Positions 34,673-42,581 of a stretch of DNA of 64,000 bases are shown in pieces; position 1 is the stretch's first letter; the number at the start of each line of letters is the position of its first letter. The DNA comes from BQWY01 sp046351095 (lineage in GTDB: Bacteria > Nitrospirota > Nitrospiria > Nitrospirales > Nitrospiraceae), in the NCBI GenBank assembly GCA_046351095.1, contig JAXLZC010000001.1, positions 1,922,001 to 1,986,000 on the forward strand, written 5' to 3'. The position numbers and the translations under genes are program-made. The notes below the pieces were generated by a model, which saw only the letters and a program-made list of their open reading frames with translations, had not been told where the DNA came from and made no database searches.

Positions 34673-35284
34673 ATGGGGACGTTGATTCTGCTTCGTCACG
34701 GAGAGTCGCAGTGGAATTTGGAAAACCGGTTCACCGGATGGGTCGACGTCCCGCTGTCGCCGAAGGGCGAGCAGGAAGCGAAAGCGGCCGGCGTGAAACT
34801 CAAGCCCTTCCGGTTCGATCTCGCGTTCACCTCGGCGCTCCAACGCGCGCAAAATACGTTGCGCCTGGCGCTGGCCGAGCAGGGGCAGACGACGCTCCCG
34901 ACCACAAAAGACCAAGCGCTGAACGAGCGCCACTACGGCGACCTTCAGGGACTCAACAAGGCGGAGACGGCGAAGAAATACGGCGACGAGCAAGTGAAAA
35001 TCTGGCGGCGCAGCTACGACGTGAAGCCGCCGGGCCAAGGCGCCGAGAGCCTGAAGGAAACGGCCGAGCGTGTGTTGCCGTACTACCAGAAACACATCGA
35101 GCCGCAGGTGAAGGCGGGCAAAAACGTCTTGATCGCCGCTCACGGCAACAGCTTGCGCTCGCTCGTCATGTATTTGGAACAGCTCACGCGTGAGCAGGTG
35201 CTGGAATTGAACATTCCGACCGGCGCGCCGCTGTATTACGACATCGACGCGAACGGGAAGGTCTTGAGCCACCGCTATCTGTAG
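34673..35284 (+). CDS. gpmA: 2,3-bisphosphoglycerate-dependent phosphoglycerate mutase
   Basis: GpmA interconverts 3- and 2-phosphoglycerate. This 203-residue histidine phosphatase has LILLRHGESQWN with the phospho-His in RHG, FTGWVDVPLSPKGEQEA, TSALQRAQNT, NERHYGDLQGLNK, and the second catalytic His in AAHGNSLRSLV. It is shorter than the 230-250 residue E. coli type, as in many bacteria. AAGGGAG lies about 9 bases before the ATG. A larger upstream open frame is an artefact. A 13-bp hairpin follows the stop. Confidence 0.94.
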   Translation: MGTLILLRHGESQWNLENRFTGWVDVPLSPKGEQEAKAAGVKLKPFRFDLAFTSALQRAQNTLRLALAEQGQTTLPTTKDQALNERHYGDLQGLNKAETAKKYGDEQVKIWRRSYDVKPPGQGAESLKETAERVLPYYQKHIEPQVKAGKNVLIAAHGNSLRSLVMYLEQLTREQVLELNIPTGAPLYYDIDANGKVLSHRYL

Positions 35285-35289
35285 CCTTC

Positions 35290-35322
35290 GCACGCCTGCG
35301 CGGGACTGCCGCGCAGGCGTGC
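35290..35322 (+). terminator. Terminator hairpin after gpmA
   Basis: GCACGCCTGCGCG (35290-35302) and CGCGCAGGCGTGC (35310-35322) form a perfect 13-bp stem with a 7-base loop, 6 bases after the gpmA stop. It lies between convergent genes and may be bidirectional. No T-run. Confidence 0.75.
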
Positions 35323-35344
35323 GTGCTGCCCTTCGCCCGAGTGC

Positions 35345-35875
35345 CTACGAATTCGGCGCCACGAGTTCCGTGGTCTCAAAGACTCTGCCGATCGCCTCGC
35401 TGGCAATCGAGTCTGTGAACAACGCCAACAACGCCGGCTGTTCATGCCCGCGCACCGCCCACTGCCCTTCTAAGTAGGCACAGGCTTCGGTACAGACCGA
35501 CAACGCGCTGCCGCCCTGCTCCGTCACCCGGAAATAGTCGCCCATTCGGTTCGGCAGTTCCGCCAGAAACCCATCCCAATCCGATATCGCCAGTGCATAT
35601 GTCGGCTGCCACGCATCGGCGACACGCTCGAGCAGGCGCGGCCAGAGCAACACCTCCGCAATACCGGCATAGTGCGCATCCATCGCAGACTTCATCCAGT
35701 ACAGCGCGAGCGACAACATTTCTTTCACCACGGCGTCGGGTTGCTCGCCGATTCGCGTCAGGCCGTAGTCGTCCCAATCCGTCGCCGTCAGCGGCTTCGG
35801 CAAAAACTGCGTCAACCGATCGGTGAACCGATCCGGCGTCAACGGGACTTTGGTCGTCGGCTTGAACATACGCAT
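35345..35875 (-). CDS. Hypothetical protein, family not recognised
   Basis: This 176-residue soluble, mostly helical protein has a Trp/Tyr-rich middle (YWMKSAMDAHYAGIAEVLLWP, DWDGFLAELPNRMGDYFRV). No signal peptide, membrane helix or catalytic motif is recognised. It is convergent with gpmA and divergent from the outer-membrane protein gene at 36032. Likely real because its codon use matches the neighbours and the frame runs cleanly between two intergenic spaces. Confidence 0.6.
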   Translation of the reverse strand: MRMFKPTTKVPLTPDRFTDRLTQFLPKPLTATDWDDYGLTRIGEQPDAVVKEMLSLALYWMKSAMDAHYAGIAEVLLWPRLLERVADAWQPTYALAISDWDGFLAELPNRMGDYFRVTEQGGSALSVCTEACAYLEGQWAVRGHEQPALLALFTDSIASEAIGRVFETTELVAPNS

Positions 35876-35993
35876 ACCCTCTCAGAAAGCCGCCACCATA
35901 CCCAAGCGCACAGGCGAGAGACAAGTCACAGCCGGCGCAAATCGTCGGCGTCGCACACGGGACGAGCATCCATGAATGTCTAATGACCGCGCC

Positions 35994-36024
35994 TTCACAT
36001 TTTTCGCATTCTGTTTGGTATAGT
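35994..36024 (+). promoter_or_regulatory. Possible promoter of the outer-membrane protein gene
   Basis: TTCACA (35994-35999), a long 19-base spacer and TATAGT (36019-36024) precede the ATG at 36032. If used, the transcript would start at or one base before the ATG. Confidence 0.4.
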
Positions 36025-36031
36025 GCGGGCG

Positions 36032-36700
36032 ATGAAACACCTACACCGGGTCTCCATACGATCGCTGATTGTCGGCTGTGCGGCGCTGCTCGGGACCTTG
36101 GGTGCCCTCCCCGCTGGGCAGGCCAAGGCGGAATCGTACATCGCGCCCCAGTTCGGCGTGAACTTCGCCGACCGCCTGTCGGACGTACGCGGCACAGGCC
36201 AGCTACAGGGACTCTCATCCCCGAATTTCGATCTCCAGAACAGCCTGACGGCGGGCGTGAAAATTGGGCACTATTTCCAGAACAATATTTTCGGCATCGA
36301 GGTTGATGTACTGCACAGCACACCGCACGGGAAAAACCTCGACGACATCCCGGGCTTCAATCAACGGATCTTCAACATCGGCGTCCATTTATTGGCACGA
36401 TATCCGGGCAAGACCTTCCAGCCGTATTTTGGTGTCGGCCCGGCAATTCTGGTCAGCCGCATCCATAATTTCCTGGCGAACGATAGTCCGCGTACACTCA
36501 GTGCCGACAGCGAAGTGACCGTCGGTGTCAACGTGCTGCTCGGTATTCGCGCCTTCGTGACGCCGTATGTGGCCGTCTTCACGGAATACAAATATACGGA
36601 CGCGACTCCACACTACTCCGGCGCATTCAATACCATTGGTGGGTTCCGGGCGGACTACACCGCACAGCAGTTGGTGTTCGGTGTGTCCTATCACTTCTAG
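36032..36700 (+). CDS. Outer-membrane beta-barrel protein (OmpW/OmpA-barrel-like)
   Basis: The 222-residue precursor has a signal peptide (about 1-33, cleaved near GQAKAES). An eight-strand-like small barrel follows, with alternating aromatic and Gly positions (YIAPQFGVNFADRLS, GVKIGHYF, YFGVGPAILVS, YVAVFTEYKYTDA), and the protein ends in YHF. This is the pattern of small outer-membrane barrels of the OMP_b-brl class. The ligand is unknown. The Slp-family gene starts 7 bases after its stop, so the two are likely one operon. Confidence 0.83.
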   Translation: MKHLHRVSIRSLIVGCAALLGTLGALPAGQAKAESYIAPQFGVNFADRLSDVRGTGQLQGLSSPNFDLQNSLTAGVKIGHYFQNNIFGIEVDVLHSTPHGKNLDDIPGFNQRIFNIGVHLLARYPGKTFQPYFGVGPAILVSRIHNFLANDSPRTLSADSEVTVGVNVLLGIRAFVTPYVAVFTEYKYTDATPHYSGAFNTIGGFRADYTAQQLVFGVSYHF

Positions 36701-36707
36701 GTGCCTT

Positions 36708-37508
36708 GTGACGCGACTCCGCCCTCTCCTTGCTTGTTCCCTCTTGGTCGCAGTGGCTGGCCTTTCCGGTTGTGCGGAATCGGCGCATCAACTCGAATAC
36801 GAACGTCTGCAGGGCATGGGGCCGCAAAGCTTGCGCCATCTTGTGGACAGTCAAGCGACCTATGCCGAGGTGAAGGCGGCGCCGGCGAACTTCACCGGCA
36901 AGACCGTCATGTTCGGCGGCACGGTAATCCGCGCGGTGCGTAAACAAAACAAAACGGAAGTGGAAGTATTGCAGCTGCCCACCGATGCGGAAGGTGTGCC
37001 GGTCGAAGACCGCAGCCAGTCGCAGGGCCGCTTTATCATGGAGCAGGAAAGTTTCCTCGATCCGGCCACATTGGAAGCCGGTGCGCCGATCACCGTCATC
37101 GGCAGGGTGCTCGGGGAAACGACGCGCCCCCTCAGCGAAGGGCAAGACCCTTATACGTATCCCGTCCTACAGATCGCACAGATTCTGAATTGGCAGACAC
37201 TCCCGCAGTCGAACCAAGTCGGCGGGTGGGCCTATCAGTACAACCCCTATGCGTTTTACGGCCCTGGTTATTGGGGCCCCGCGTTTTACGGTGGACCGTT
37301 TTGGTATCCCTGGGGCTACGGCGGCTATTACGGCGGTCGGTACGGGGGTGGACGGTACTACGGCGGATCCGGAAGCGGGTCCGGCGGAAGCAGCTACTCC
37401 GGGACACCGCCGCCGCAATTCCGAGGCGGAGGAGGCGGTGGGTTCAGCGGCGGATCGTCTGGTGGCGGCGGTGGATCTGTACCGCCGCAGTTCCGCAAGG
37501 GCGAGTAG
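36708..37508 (+). CDS. Slp-family outer-membrane lipoprotein with Gly/Tyr-rich tail
   Basis: The 266-residue lipoprotein has a signal peptide with a perfect lipobox LSGC (Cys near residue 20). A Slp-like domain follows (GKTVMFGGTVIRAVRKQNKTEVEVLQL, FLDPATLEAGAPITVIGRV), then a low-complexity tail rich in Gly, Tyr, Pro and Ser from about residue 185 (YNPYAFYGPGYWG, GGYYGGRYGGG). Slp proteins are stress-induced outer-membrane lipoproteins of unclear role. The start is the GTG at 36708, because upstream frame positions lack a signal peptide. The Gly-rich tail is unusual for the family. Confidence 0.82.
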   Translation: MTRLRPLLACSLLVAVAGLSGCAESAHQLEYERLQGMGPQSLRHLVDSQATYAEVKAAPANFTGKTVMFGGTVIRAVRKQNKTEVEVLQLPTDAEGVPVEDRSQSQGRFIMEQESFLDPATLEAGAPITVIGRVLGETTRPLSEGQDPYTYPVLQIAQILNWQTLPQSNQVGGWAYQYNPYAFYGPGYWGPAFYGGPFWYPWGYGGYYGGRYGGGRYYGGSGSGSGGSSYSGTPPPQFRGGGGGGFSGGSSGGGGGSVPPQFRKGE

Positions 37509-37526
37509 TCGTCGATCCTACGAGAC

Positions 37527-38549
37527 CTAGGCCGCTTGCGCGGGGCGCCATCGCAACCCCAAGTTCAGCAATTCCTGTAGTAGATCGCTATAGGCCCAGT
37601 CTGCCTTCCGCGCCGATTCAGCAAAATCTTCGTCGCGCGAGATCTGCGGATTCGGATTCGCTTCCAACACAAAAATCTGTCCCTGTGTGTCCAATCGGAA
37701 ATCGATCCGCGCATACCCGCTGAGCCCGAGTGCACGGTACACACGACGCGCAAGGTGCTGGACCTTGTCGCTCACACCGTCGGGCAGGTTCCGCGCCGGA
37801 CCCGATTCAATCCCGTACTTTTGCTGATAACCGCGGCTCCACTTCACGCGCTCCGTCGCGATGCGCCACGCTTCTTCCGGCATACGATCCATCATCAGCT
37901 CCCAGGTCGGAAGCACATGCAGGTTGGCGTTGCCGAAAATGCCGACGTAGAGTTCGCGTCCTTCGATATAGCGCTCGACCAACGCACCGGTACGGACACT
38001 CTCGTGGATGAAGGCGACACGCTCACGGAGCTTTTCGTCGTCGTTCACGATCGAGGCTTGCGAAATACCCAACGAGGCTTCTTCGCTCACCGACTTGACG
38101 ATCAATGGGAACGGCAGCGTCTCCGGCCGCCGCACCTGGCGGCCGATCGGGAACACGGTAAAGTCAGGGAACGGAATGCGGTGGTACGAAAAGAGTTTCT
38201 TCGACAGGCTCTTGTCGCGCGCGAGCATCAAGCCCCGCGGATTGCAGCCCGAATAGGGCATGTGCAGCAATTCGAGGTACGAGACGACGTTTTGATCGTA
38301 GACGGCCAACCCATCAAACTCTTCCAATAAATTAAAGGCGACGTGCGGCTTCCACTGCTCGATGGCCGTACGGATCACGCCGAGGTCGCTGCGCACACCG
38401 AGCGGCAGCACATCGTGCCCGAGTTTCTGTAGCGTGGACACGACATCGTATTCCGTTTTCCACTCGGTGGTTTTCGGATCGCGACCATTGAGCTCCTGCG
38501 GCGGAACCAAATCCTCGTGCATGAGTACCAAGACACGCAACTTCTTCAT
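37527..38549 (-). CDS. ATP-grasp ligase, D-alanine-D-alanine ligase-like
   Basis: This 340-residue protein has the ATP-grasp fold: an N-terminal segment (VLVLMHEDLVPP), a central domain with RDKSLSKKLF and PFPLIVKSVSEEASLGI (nucleotide-binding Lys152), VERYIEGRELYVGIFG, and the metal-binding end GYARIDFRLD and VLEANPNP. True Ddl enzymes are similar in length, but this one lacks an adjacent murC or ftsQ and sits with a metallopeptidase, so it probably makes a different amide or ester bond. Substrate unknown. The ATG at 38549 overlaps the peptidase stop as ATGA, fixing the start. Confidence 0.85.
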   Translation of the reverse strand: MKKLRVLVLMHEDLVPPQELNGRDPKTTEWKTEYDVVSTLQKLGHDVLPLGVRSDLGVIRTAIEQWKPHVAFNLLEEFDGLAVYDQNVVSYLELLHMPYSGCNPRGLMLARDKSLSKKLFSYHRIPFPDFTVFPIGRQVRRPETLPFPLIVKSVSEEASLGISQASIVNDDEKLRERVAFIHESVRTGALVERYIEGRELYVGIFGNANLHVLPTWELMMDRMPEEAWRIATERVKWSRGYQQKYGIESGPARNLPDGVSDKVQHLARRVYRALGLSGYARIDFRLDTQGQIFVLEANPNPQISRDEDFAESARKADWAYSDLLQELLNLGLRWRPAQAA

Positions 38550-39595
38550 ACGGCGACGCGATGCCTCCCGCTCTGCACCGAATGGAGCGCTTGGCGCGTC
38601 AGCACCACCGCAAAATCCACCGTCGCCTTCGGAATCGGCGTGACCAGCTTCAGGTCGAGCGCCTGACAGCGCTCGATCATATCCTCGATCACCTGATCGA
38701 TCGTGTACTGATACTGCCCGGTCCACTCCGCCACGGTGCGGCGCACGTCTTTTCGGATACGCTGGAGAAAATCGGCGGCGCTCATGCGGTAGGGCCGCTT
38801 CGGATGCGCCGTAAAAAGTCGCAGGAGCGCCAGGTCGTAGGTCTTCGCCGCCTCCACACCGTAGTGCGCCCGTTTCCACCGATAGTGTTCGCTCAGCGTT
38901 TTTTCGAGTCGTTCGATCGGATCGACGGTCACCGGTCGACGCACCGGCGGTTGCACGCGCCGCAATTCCTGCATCAGCTCGTCCATGTACTGCAGCTTTT
39001 TCATCGCCGCCGTCCCGGCGTAGCGTTGCCGCCACTGCGAGTCGGGATCGAGCCACACGGCAAACGTCTCCGCAAAATCTTCGTCGGGGTGGCTTTGTGC
39101 ATACCAAATGTCGAGGTACTGCACGAAGCTGCGGCTATAGGGTTTGAAGGAATAGTGATCGGGATAGGGCACGGAGGACGACCCGAACAATTCTTGGCGC
39201 CGCCCCCGCCGTTTCAAACGGTAGGCATTTTCGATGGCATGGCCCGCCTCATGCCGCAACAAGCGCATGCACCAGGAGGTCGTGCCGCCTTCCACTTCCA
39301 ACATCTGCGCCCGCTCCAGGCGCGCAAGGCGCGGATGCGCGAGATAAAACGGGATGGCGATGCCGGGCACGCCGTCGGGGCAAAACCATTCGTCGGAGAG
39401 CCAAAAGTGCGGGCGAAACCGAAGGCGTTTATCTTGTAATTCTTGCAGCAAACAGTGCGTCGTCTCGCGAAGGAGATCGCCGGACACGGTGAGCTGCAGG
39501 TCGCACAGCCGCAGTTCGAGCAAACGCCGCTCAGGCCAGTTAGCCCAGATCGGCTGTACGGTTCCGGATTCGATCGACACCCCTGCTCCTTCCAC
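38546..39595 (-). CDS. Putative zinc-binding metallopeptidase
   Basis: The 349-residue cytoplasmic protein has HEAGH at 115-119 preceded by LLR, and a third zinc ligand candidate in HPDEDFAETFAVWL (Glu176). This layout matches the 'putative zinc-binding metallopeptidase' group (Peptidase_Mx). No signal peptide or membrane helix is visible. The C-terminal 130 residues are helical and basic. It is the first gene of a two-gene unit with the ATP-grasp ligase, coupled by ATGA. The substrate is unknown; a peptide or conjugate made by the ligase is one guess. Confidence 0.8.
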   Translation of the reverse strand: MEGAGVSIESGTVQPIWANWPERRLLELRLCDLQLTVSGDLLRETTHCLLQELQDKRLRFRPHFWLSDEWFCPDGVPGIAIPFYLAHPRLARLERAQMLEVEGGTTSWCMRLLRHEAGHAIENAYRLKRRGRRQELFGSSSVPYPDHYSFKPYSRSFVQYLDIWYAQSHPDEDFAETFAVWLDPDSQWRQRYAGTAAMKKLQYMDELMQELRRVQPPVRRPVTVDPIERLEKTLSEHYRWKRAHYGVEAAKTYDLALLRLFTAHPKRPYRMSAADFLQRIRKDVRRTVAEWTGQYQYTIDQVIEDMIERCQALDLKLVTPIPKATVDFAVVLTRQALHSVQSGRHRVAV

Positions 39596-39730
39596 AGACG
39601 CAGCACACCGCTTTCGCGGTCGATGCGTACGTAAGGTACTCTAGCATGGGATGTCTAAACGGCGGAGGAAACACGGATTTTGTGCGAGGCGGGCACGAGA
39701 CACCTCGGCAAAGCTGTCGCGTCGACCGAC

Positions 39731-40129
39731 TTACAACACAGAGGGCGGGAGCGCTGTTCGAGGCTCGGACGGACGAAACCGGAACTGAAACGACAGCTCG
39801 CCGTTTTTGGATTCGAATGACGACTCGGCTTCCACCGCCTCCGACGACTCCGTGCGGCCCTTCGGGAACAATTTGACGTGGAGGCGGCCGGTTTTGTCGC
39901 CCTCGACCTCACCCGGCGCGATGGCCCCCGTAATGTCCACATGGTCCAGGAGGTACGACTTCGCGGTCGCCAGCAGTTGGCTGAGCAATTCGACGCCCTG
40001 CTGGAGATCGAATTCCTGATCGGCCGAACGGCTCGGCGATTGCGTTGCTCCAGAATTCGGCGCGCCGGCCCAGGCGGATGGCGCGATCACCAGCAGTGCT
40101 CCCGTGACGATCATCGTTCGCAGCCTCAT
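39731..40129 (-). CDS. Exported hypothetical protein
   Basis: The 132-residue precursor has a signal peptide cleaved near SAWA-GAP (about residue 21). A Gln/Ser-rich linker, a helical segment (LQQGVELLSQLLATAKSYLLD) and a strand-rich C-terminus with acidic and Phe/Arg repeats (FESKNGELSFQFRFRP) follow. AAAGGAG lies 7 bases before the ATG. No family recognised; a periplasmic location is likely. Confidence 0.7.
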   Translation of the reverse strand: MRLRTMIVTGALLVIAPSAWAGAPNSGATQSPSRSADQEFDLQQGVELLSQLLATAKSYLLDHVDITGAIAPGEVEGDKTGRLHVKLFPKGRTESSEAVEAESSFESKNGELSFQFRFRPSEPRTALPPSVL

Positions 40130-40224
40130 GCCATTGCTCCTTTCGAATTCGGCGACTGACGTACCAGGCGATTCAATCTATCCAGAGAATCGGAGCTGGT
40201 CAAGCCGAGAGGCCGACTCGCCGG

Positions 40225-40845
40225 TTACGGCGTCATCGCGCGATCCAACGCTTGAATCACCCGTTCGGTCAGATCGATCTGCGGAGCTGCATAGACCACG
40301 ACCACGCTCGTCTCCGGACGCCCCTTGTGCAACACGGCGACAAAACCTTCTCGTTCGGCCATCGGCGCGGCAGCCGCCTGAATACGAGGCAGCATGTTGT
40401 GAATGAGCAGGCTATGTCGCCTCGCAACGTCGGCATTAAACGCCGCCACGCGTGCACGATAGGCTTCCAATTGCACAAGGTACTGCTCGGTCCGTGCGGC
40501 GAGTTCCGCCGTCTCGCCACGCGACGCCGTGCGCGCCGCATCGAGTTGGGCGGCTGTTTTCGCCAACGTCCCCTCTTCCGTACTCAGAGCATATTGCTGC
40601 GCGCCGAACTCGGCGACCACCTCCTTCAACCACTGTTGCCCGAGCTGGGAGCGATCGAACACCGCCTGGATATCCACCACCGCTACTCGCTGATCGTCGG
40701 ACGGTCGAGCACCATCGGCAGGCGCAGATGTTGTGTCTGTTTTCGACGTACTGGCGCAGGATACGAGCGCACCGCAGATCAGAATCGCCAAGCCGCATGA
40801 TGCGAGCATTGACGGTCGATTGCGCAGACGGTTCCAGATGCTCAT
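40225..40845 (-). CDS. OmpH/Skp-like lipoprotein
   Basis: The 206-residue protein has a lipoprotein signal (lipobox LVSC, Cys30). An OmpH-like fold follows: a beta-strand VAVVDIQAVFDRSQLGQQWL, a long coiled-coil region rich in Ala, Gln and Glu, and a return strand FVAVLHKGR. Skp is a periplasmic chaperone of outer-membrane proteins; most Skp proteins are soluble, so lipid anchoring is a variation. It stands apart from bamA/lpx genes here. The neighbouring exported gene on the same strand may be in the same unit. Confidence 0.72.
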   Translation of the reverse strand: MSIWNRLRNRPSMLASCGLAILICGALVSCASTSKTDTTSAPADGARPSDDQRVAVVDIQAVFDRSQLGQQWLKEVVAEFGAQQYALSTEEGTLAKTAAQLDAARTASRGETAELAARTEQYLVQLEAYRARVAAFNADVARRHSLLIHNMLPRIQAAAAPMAEREGFVAVLHKGRPETSVVVVYAAPQIDLTERVIQALDRAMTP

Positions 40846-40946
40846 GTCGGATTACGGACAATAGAAGAGAACGGTGAGATGCAGCGAATCGATCGATGAC
40901 CGACCGCGAATATACGAGGAAGCGGAATGGGGTTCGATGCTAGCGC

Positions 40947-41282
40947 CTACTGCCGCGACGCCATCGAGCAGACATACTGTTGCAGTCCCTGCTGCGTGGT
41001 GTCGTCGGCTAGCAACCATTCGACGCCGAATTCCAGCCCCGATGTCCACCGCACGATCGCGCGCGGGAATTGAATCGGCTGGGAATGGCCGACTAACTCC
41101 AATCGAAACGTCAGCCATTGCCCGGAGCGCACCGGCTCGTCGCCTTGCACGCGCCATCCTTTCGTCGACAGATTCACCGCCGTCCCTCGCCCCAACAGTG
41201 CGCGCCCCATATAGTAGACAGGACAGGAGACCGGAAATCGGCGATCCGAGCGGATGGTGAAACGCACGCGCGACGCGGCCAT
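40947..41282 (-). CDS. PilZ-domain protein
   Basis: This 111-residue protein is a single PilZ domain: FTIRSDRRFPVSCPV carries the RxxxR-like segment (IRSDRRF), VNLSTKGWRVQG matches the D/NxSxxG motif, and a final FGVEW strand closes the barrel. It is a probable cyclic-di-GMP receptor. GAGGGAG lies 6 bases before the ATG. It is one of two adjacent PilZ genes on the minus strand (the other at 41407). Confidence 0.8.
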   Translation of the reverse strand: MAASRVRFTIRSDRRFPVSCPVYYMGRALLGRGTAVNLSTKGWRVQGDEPVRSGQWLTFRLELVGHSQPIQFPRAIVRWTSGLEFGVEWLLADDTTQQGLQQYVCSMASRQ

Positions 41283-41406
41283 CGGAGACTCCCTCGTTGA
41301 ATCGACAGGCGTACCAACCCTAGGCCCTGCGGGTAAATGCTGTCAAGAACGGCGGTGCAGTTGAAGATGCACAAGTGAGGCGGATTAGGATGTACCGAAG
41401 GGGAGG

Positions 41407-41778
41407 TTAGGCGATACGATGGATGCGCGACCACGAGAGGGCGTTCGAGACGACGCGGACCCAGGTGTCGAGGCGGGCCTGCGTCGCCGCACTCGGCTGG
41501 ACCACTTCCACACCGAAGGCGTTGGCGCCCACCCACCGTACCACCGTATGGGTGTCGGCCTGCTGGTTGCTGGGGTCGTCGAAGGGGAGACGAAAAACCA
41601 CGGTCTGTCCGGTCATCAATTGGTGGTTGGAGCTTGCCACCGTCCACCCTTGCCGGGACAGATTGGTGATGACGCCGTTCCCGATGGTGGCGTCATGGCG
41701 ATAGTGGACGGCTAACCGCGCACCGAATCGGTCTTGGCGCCGCGCAACCATCCAGGGCACATACGTGGGTTTCGGCAT
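41407..41778 (-). CDS. PilZ-domain protein
   Basis: This 123-residue PilZ protein has VARRQDRFGARLAVHY at the N-terminus, with an RxxxR-type contact, TNLSRQGWTV as the NxSxxG motif, and VRWVGANAFGVEVVQ. It is a paralogue of the neighbouring PilZ protein and probably arose by duplication. The ATG at 41778 (MPKPTYVPW) was chosen because the longer frame to 41880 approaches the tRNA and adds non-conserved sequence. The tRNA-Arg gene lies just upstream on the same strand. Confidence 0.78.
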   Translation of the reverse strand: MPKPTYVPWMVARRQDRFGARLAVHYRHDATIGNGVITNLSRQGWTVASSNHQLMTGQTVVFRLPFDDPSNQQADTHTVVRWVGANAFGVEVVQPSAATQARLDTWVRVVSNALSWSRIHRIA

Positions 41779-41810
41779 GGTGCGAGTGTACGAAGTCCCT
41801 CTCGGCGACG

Positions 41811-41833
41811 GTATCCCCCGCTGGGTGGGATAC
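41811..41833 (-). terminator. Possible terminator of the tRNA gene
   Basis: GTATCCC and GGGATAC form a perfect 7-bp stem with a 9-base loop between tRNA-Arg and the PilZ gene. A GCGCCG/CGGCGC pair lies beside it. Assignment to the tRNA is inference. Confidence 0.35.
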
Positions 41834-41886
41834 AGGACCGACGGCGCCGCATAAACACTCCGGCGCAGCGGCGCATACACGGTAAC

Positions 41887-41963
41887 TGGTGCGCCCGGCA
41901 GGAATTGAACCTGCGACCTGCGGGTTCGAAGCCCGACGCTCTATCCAACTGAGCTACGGGCGC
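41887..41963 (-). tRNA. tRNA-Arg, anticodon UCG
   Basis: On the minus strand the sequence folds as a cloverleaf: GCGCCCG acceptor arm, GCTC/GAGC D arm, anticodon loop CTTCGAA with anticodon TCG (reads CGA and related Arg codons), and GCAGG-TTCAATT-CCTGC T arm. The 3' CCA is encoded (41889-41887). The top pair of the anticodon stem is a mismatch. The sigma-70 promoter lies immediately upstream. Confidence 0.95.
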
Positions 41964-41972
41964 ACAGCGGGC

Positions 41973-42001
41973 ATTTGACCTGGTTGCTCCTACAGAGTCA
42001 A
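41973..42001 (-). promoter_or_regulatory. Promoter of tRNA-Arg
   Basis: On the minus strand TTGACT (42001-41996), a 17-base spacer and TCAAAT (41978-41973) lie 10 bases before the mature tRNA 5' end. The fit in spacing and position is very good. Confidence 0.65.
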
Positions 42002-42032
42002 GGCGGGGAAAACGCTGGGAGCAGTAGAAGAC

Positions 42033-42548
42033 CTAGCCTGCATCATCGGGGACAAGTCGCAGGACGTCCGTCACAATCGCCTCGATCGTGCGCCCGTCGG
42101 TGGCGACGGTGGCGTCGGCTGCCGCACGATACAACGGCTCGCGCTGGGTCAGGACCTCTTGCACTTCTTCGGTGAACGATTTGGTGCCGGTCAGGGACGG
42201 GCGATTCGTATCGCCACCGATTCGGCCGACGATCGTCGGCACGGACGCGGTCAACCACACCAGGCGACCATCGCGCTTGAGCGCCTGCACATTGGCGTCC
42301 CGTAAAATGGCCCCGCCACCTGTGTCGATCACCATCCGAGTCCTGGCCCCCATGTCGGCACAGACCGCGGCCTCCACGTCACGAAAATAGTCCCAGCCGC
42401 GATCTGCGACAATATCGGGAATCGGCCGTTTCTCGCGACGAACGATTTCCGCGTCCGTCGAGACGACGTTCCACCCGAGCCGTTGCGCCACCTGTTTGGC
42501 GACCGTACTTTTCCCCGTTCCTCGATAGCCGATCAGCACCAGATTCAT
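42033..42548 (-). CDS. aroK: Shikimate kinase
   Basis: AroK phosphorylates shikimate at O3. The 171-residue protein has the Walker A motif GYRGTGKST at 7-15, DAEI for Mg/shikimate contact, TGGGAILRD and NRPSLTG (lid region). It follows aroE by 33 bases on the same strand. The next step, aroA, is in the operon at 60.3-61.6 kb, so the pathway is split between two places in this window. Confidence 0.95.
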   Translation of the reverse strand: MNLVLIGYRGTGKSTVAKQVAQRLGWNVVSTDAEIVRREKRPIPDIVADRGWDYFRDVEAAVCADMGARTRMVIDTGGGAILRDANVQALKRDGRLVWLTASVPTIVGRIGGDTNRPSLTGTKSFTEEVQEVLTQREPLYRAAADATVATDGRTIEAIVTDVLRLVPDDAG

Positions 42549-42581
42549 CGTGATCCGCCCGTTCCTTCCGACCGAACCGAA

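Noticed and set aside
36567..36707. Longer N-terminus for the Slp lipoprotein
   Set aside because: It would overlap the end of the barrel gene by about 130 bases and bury the lipobox signal peptide 47 residues into the protein.
41881..42030. Possible integrated element next to tRNA-Arg
   Set aside because: No integrase, direct repeat of the tRNA 3' end, or change in gene character is visible.
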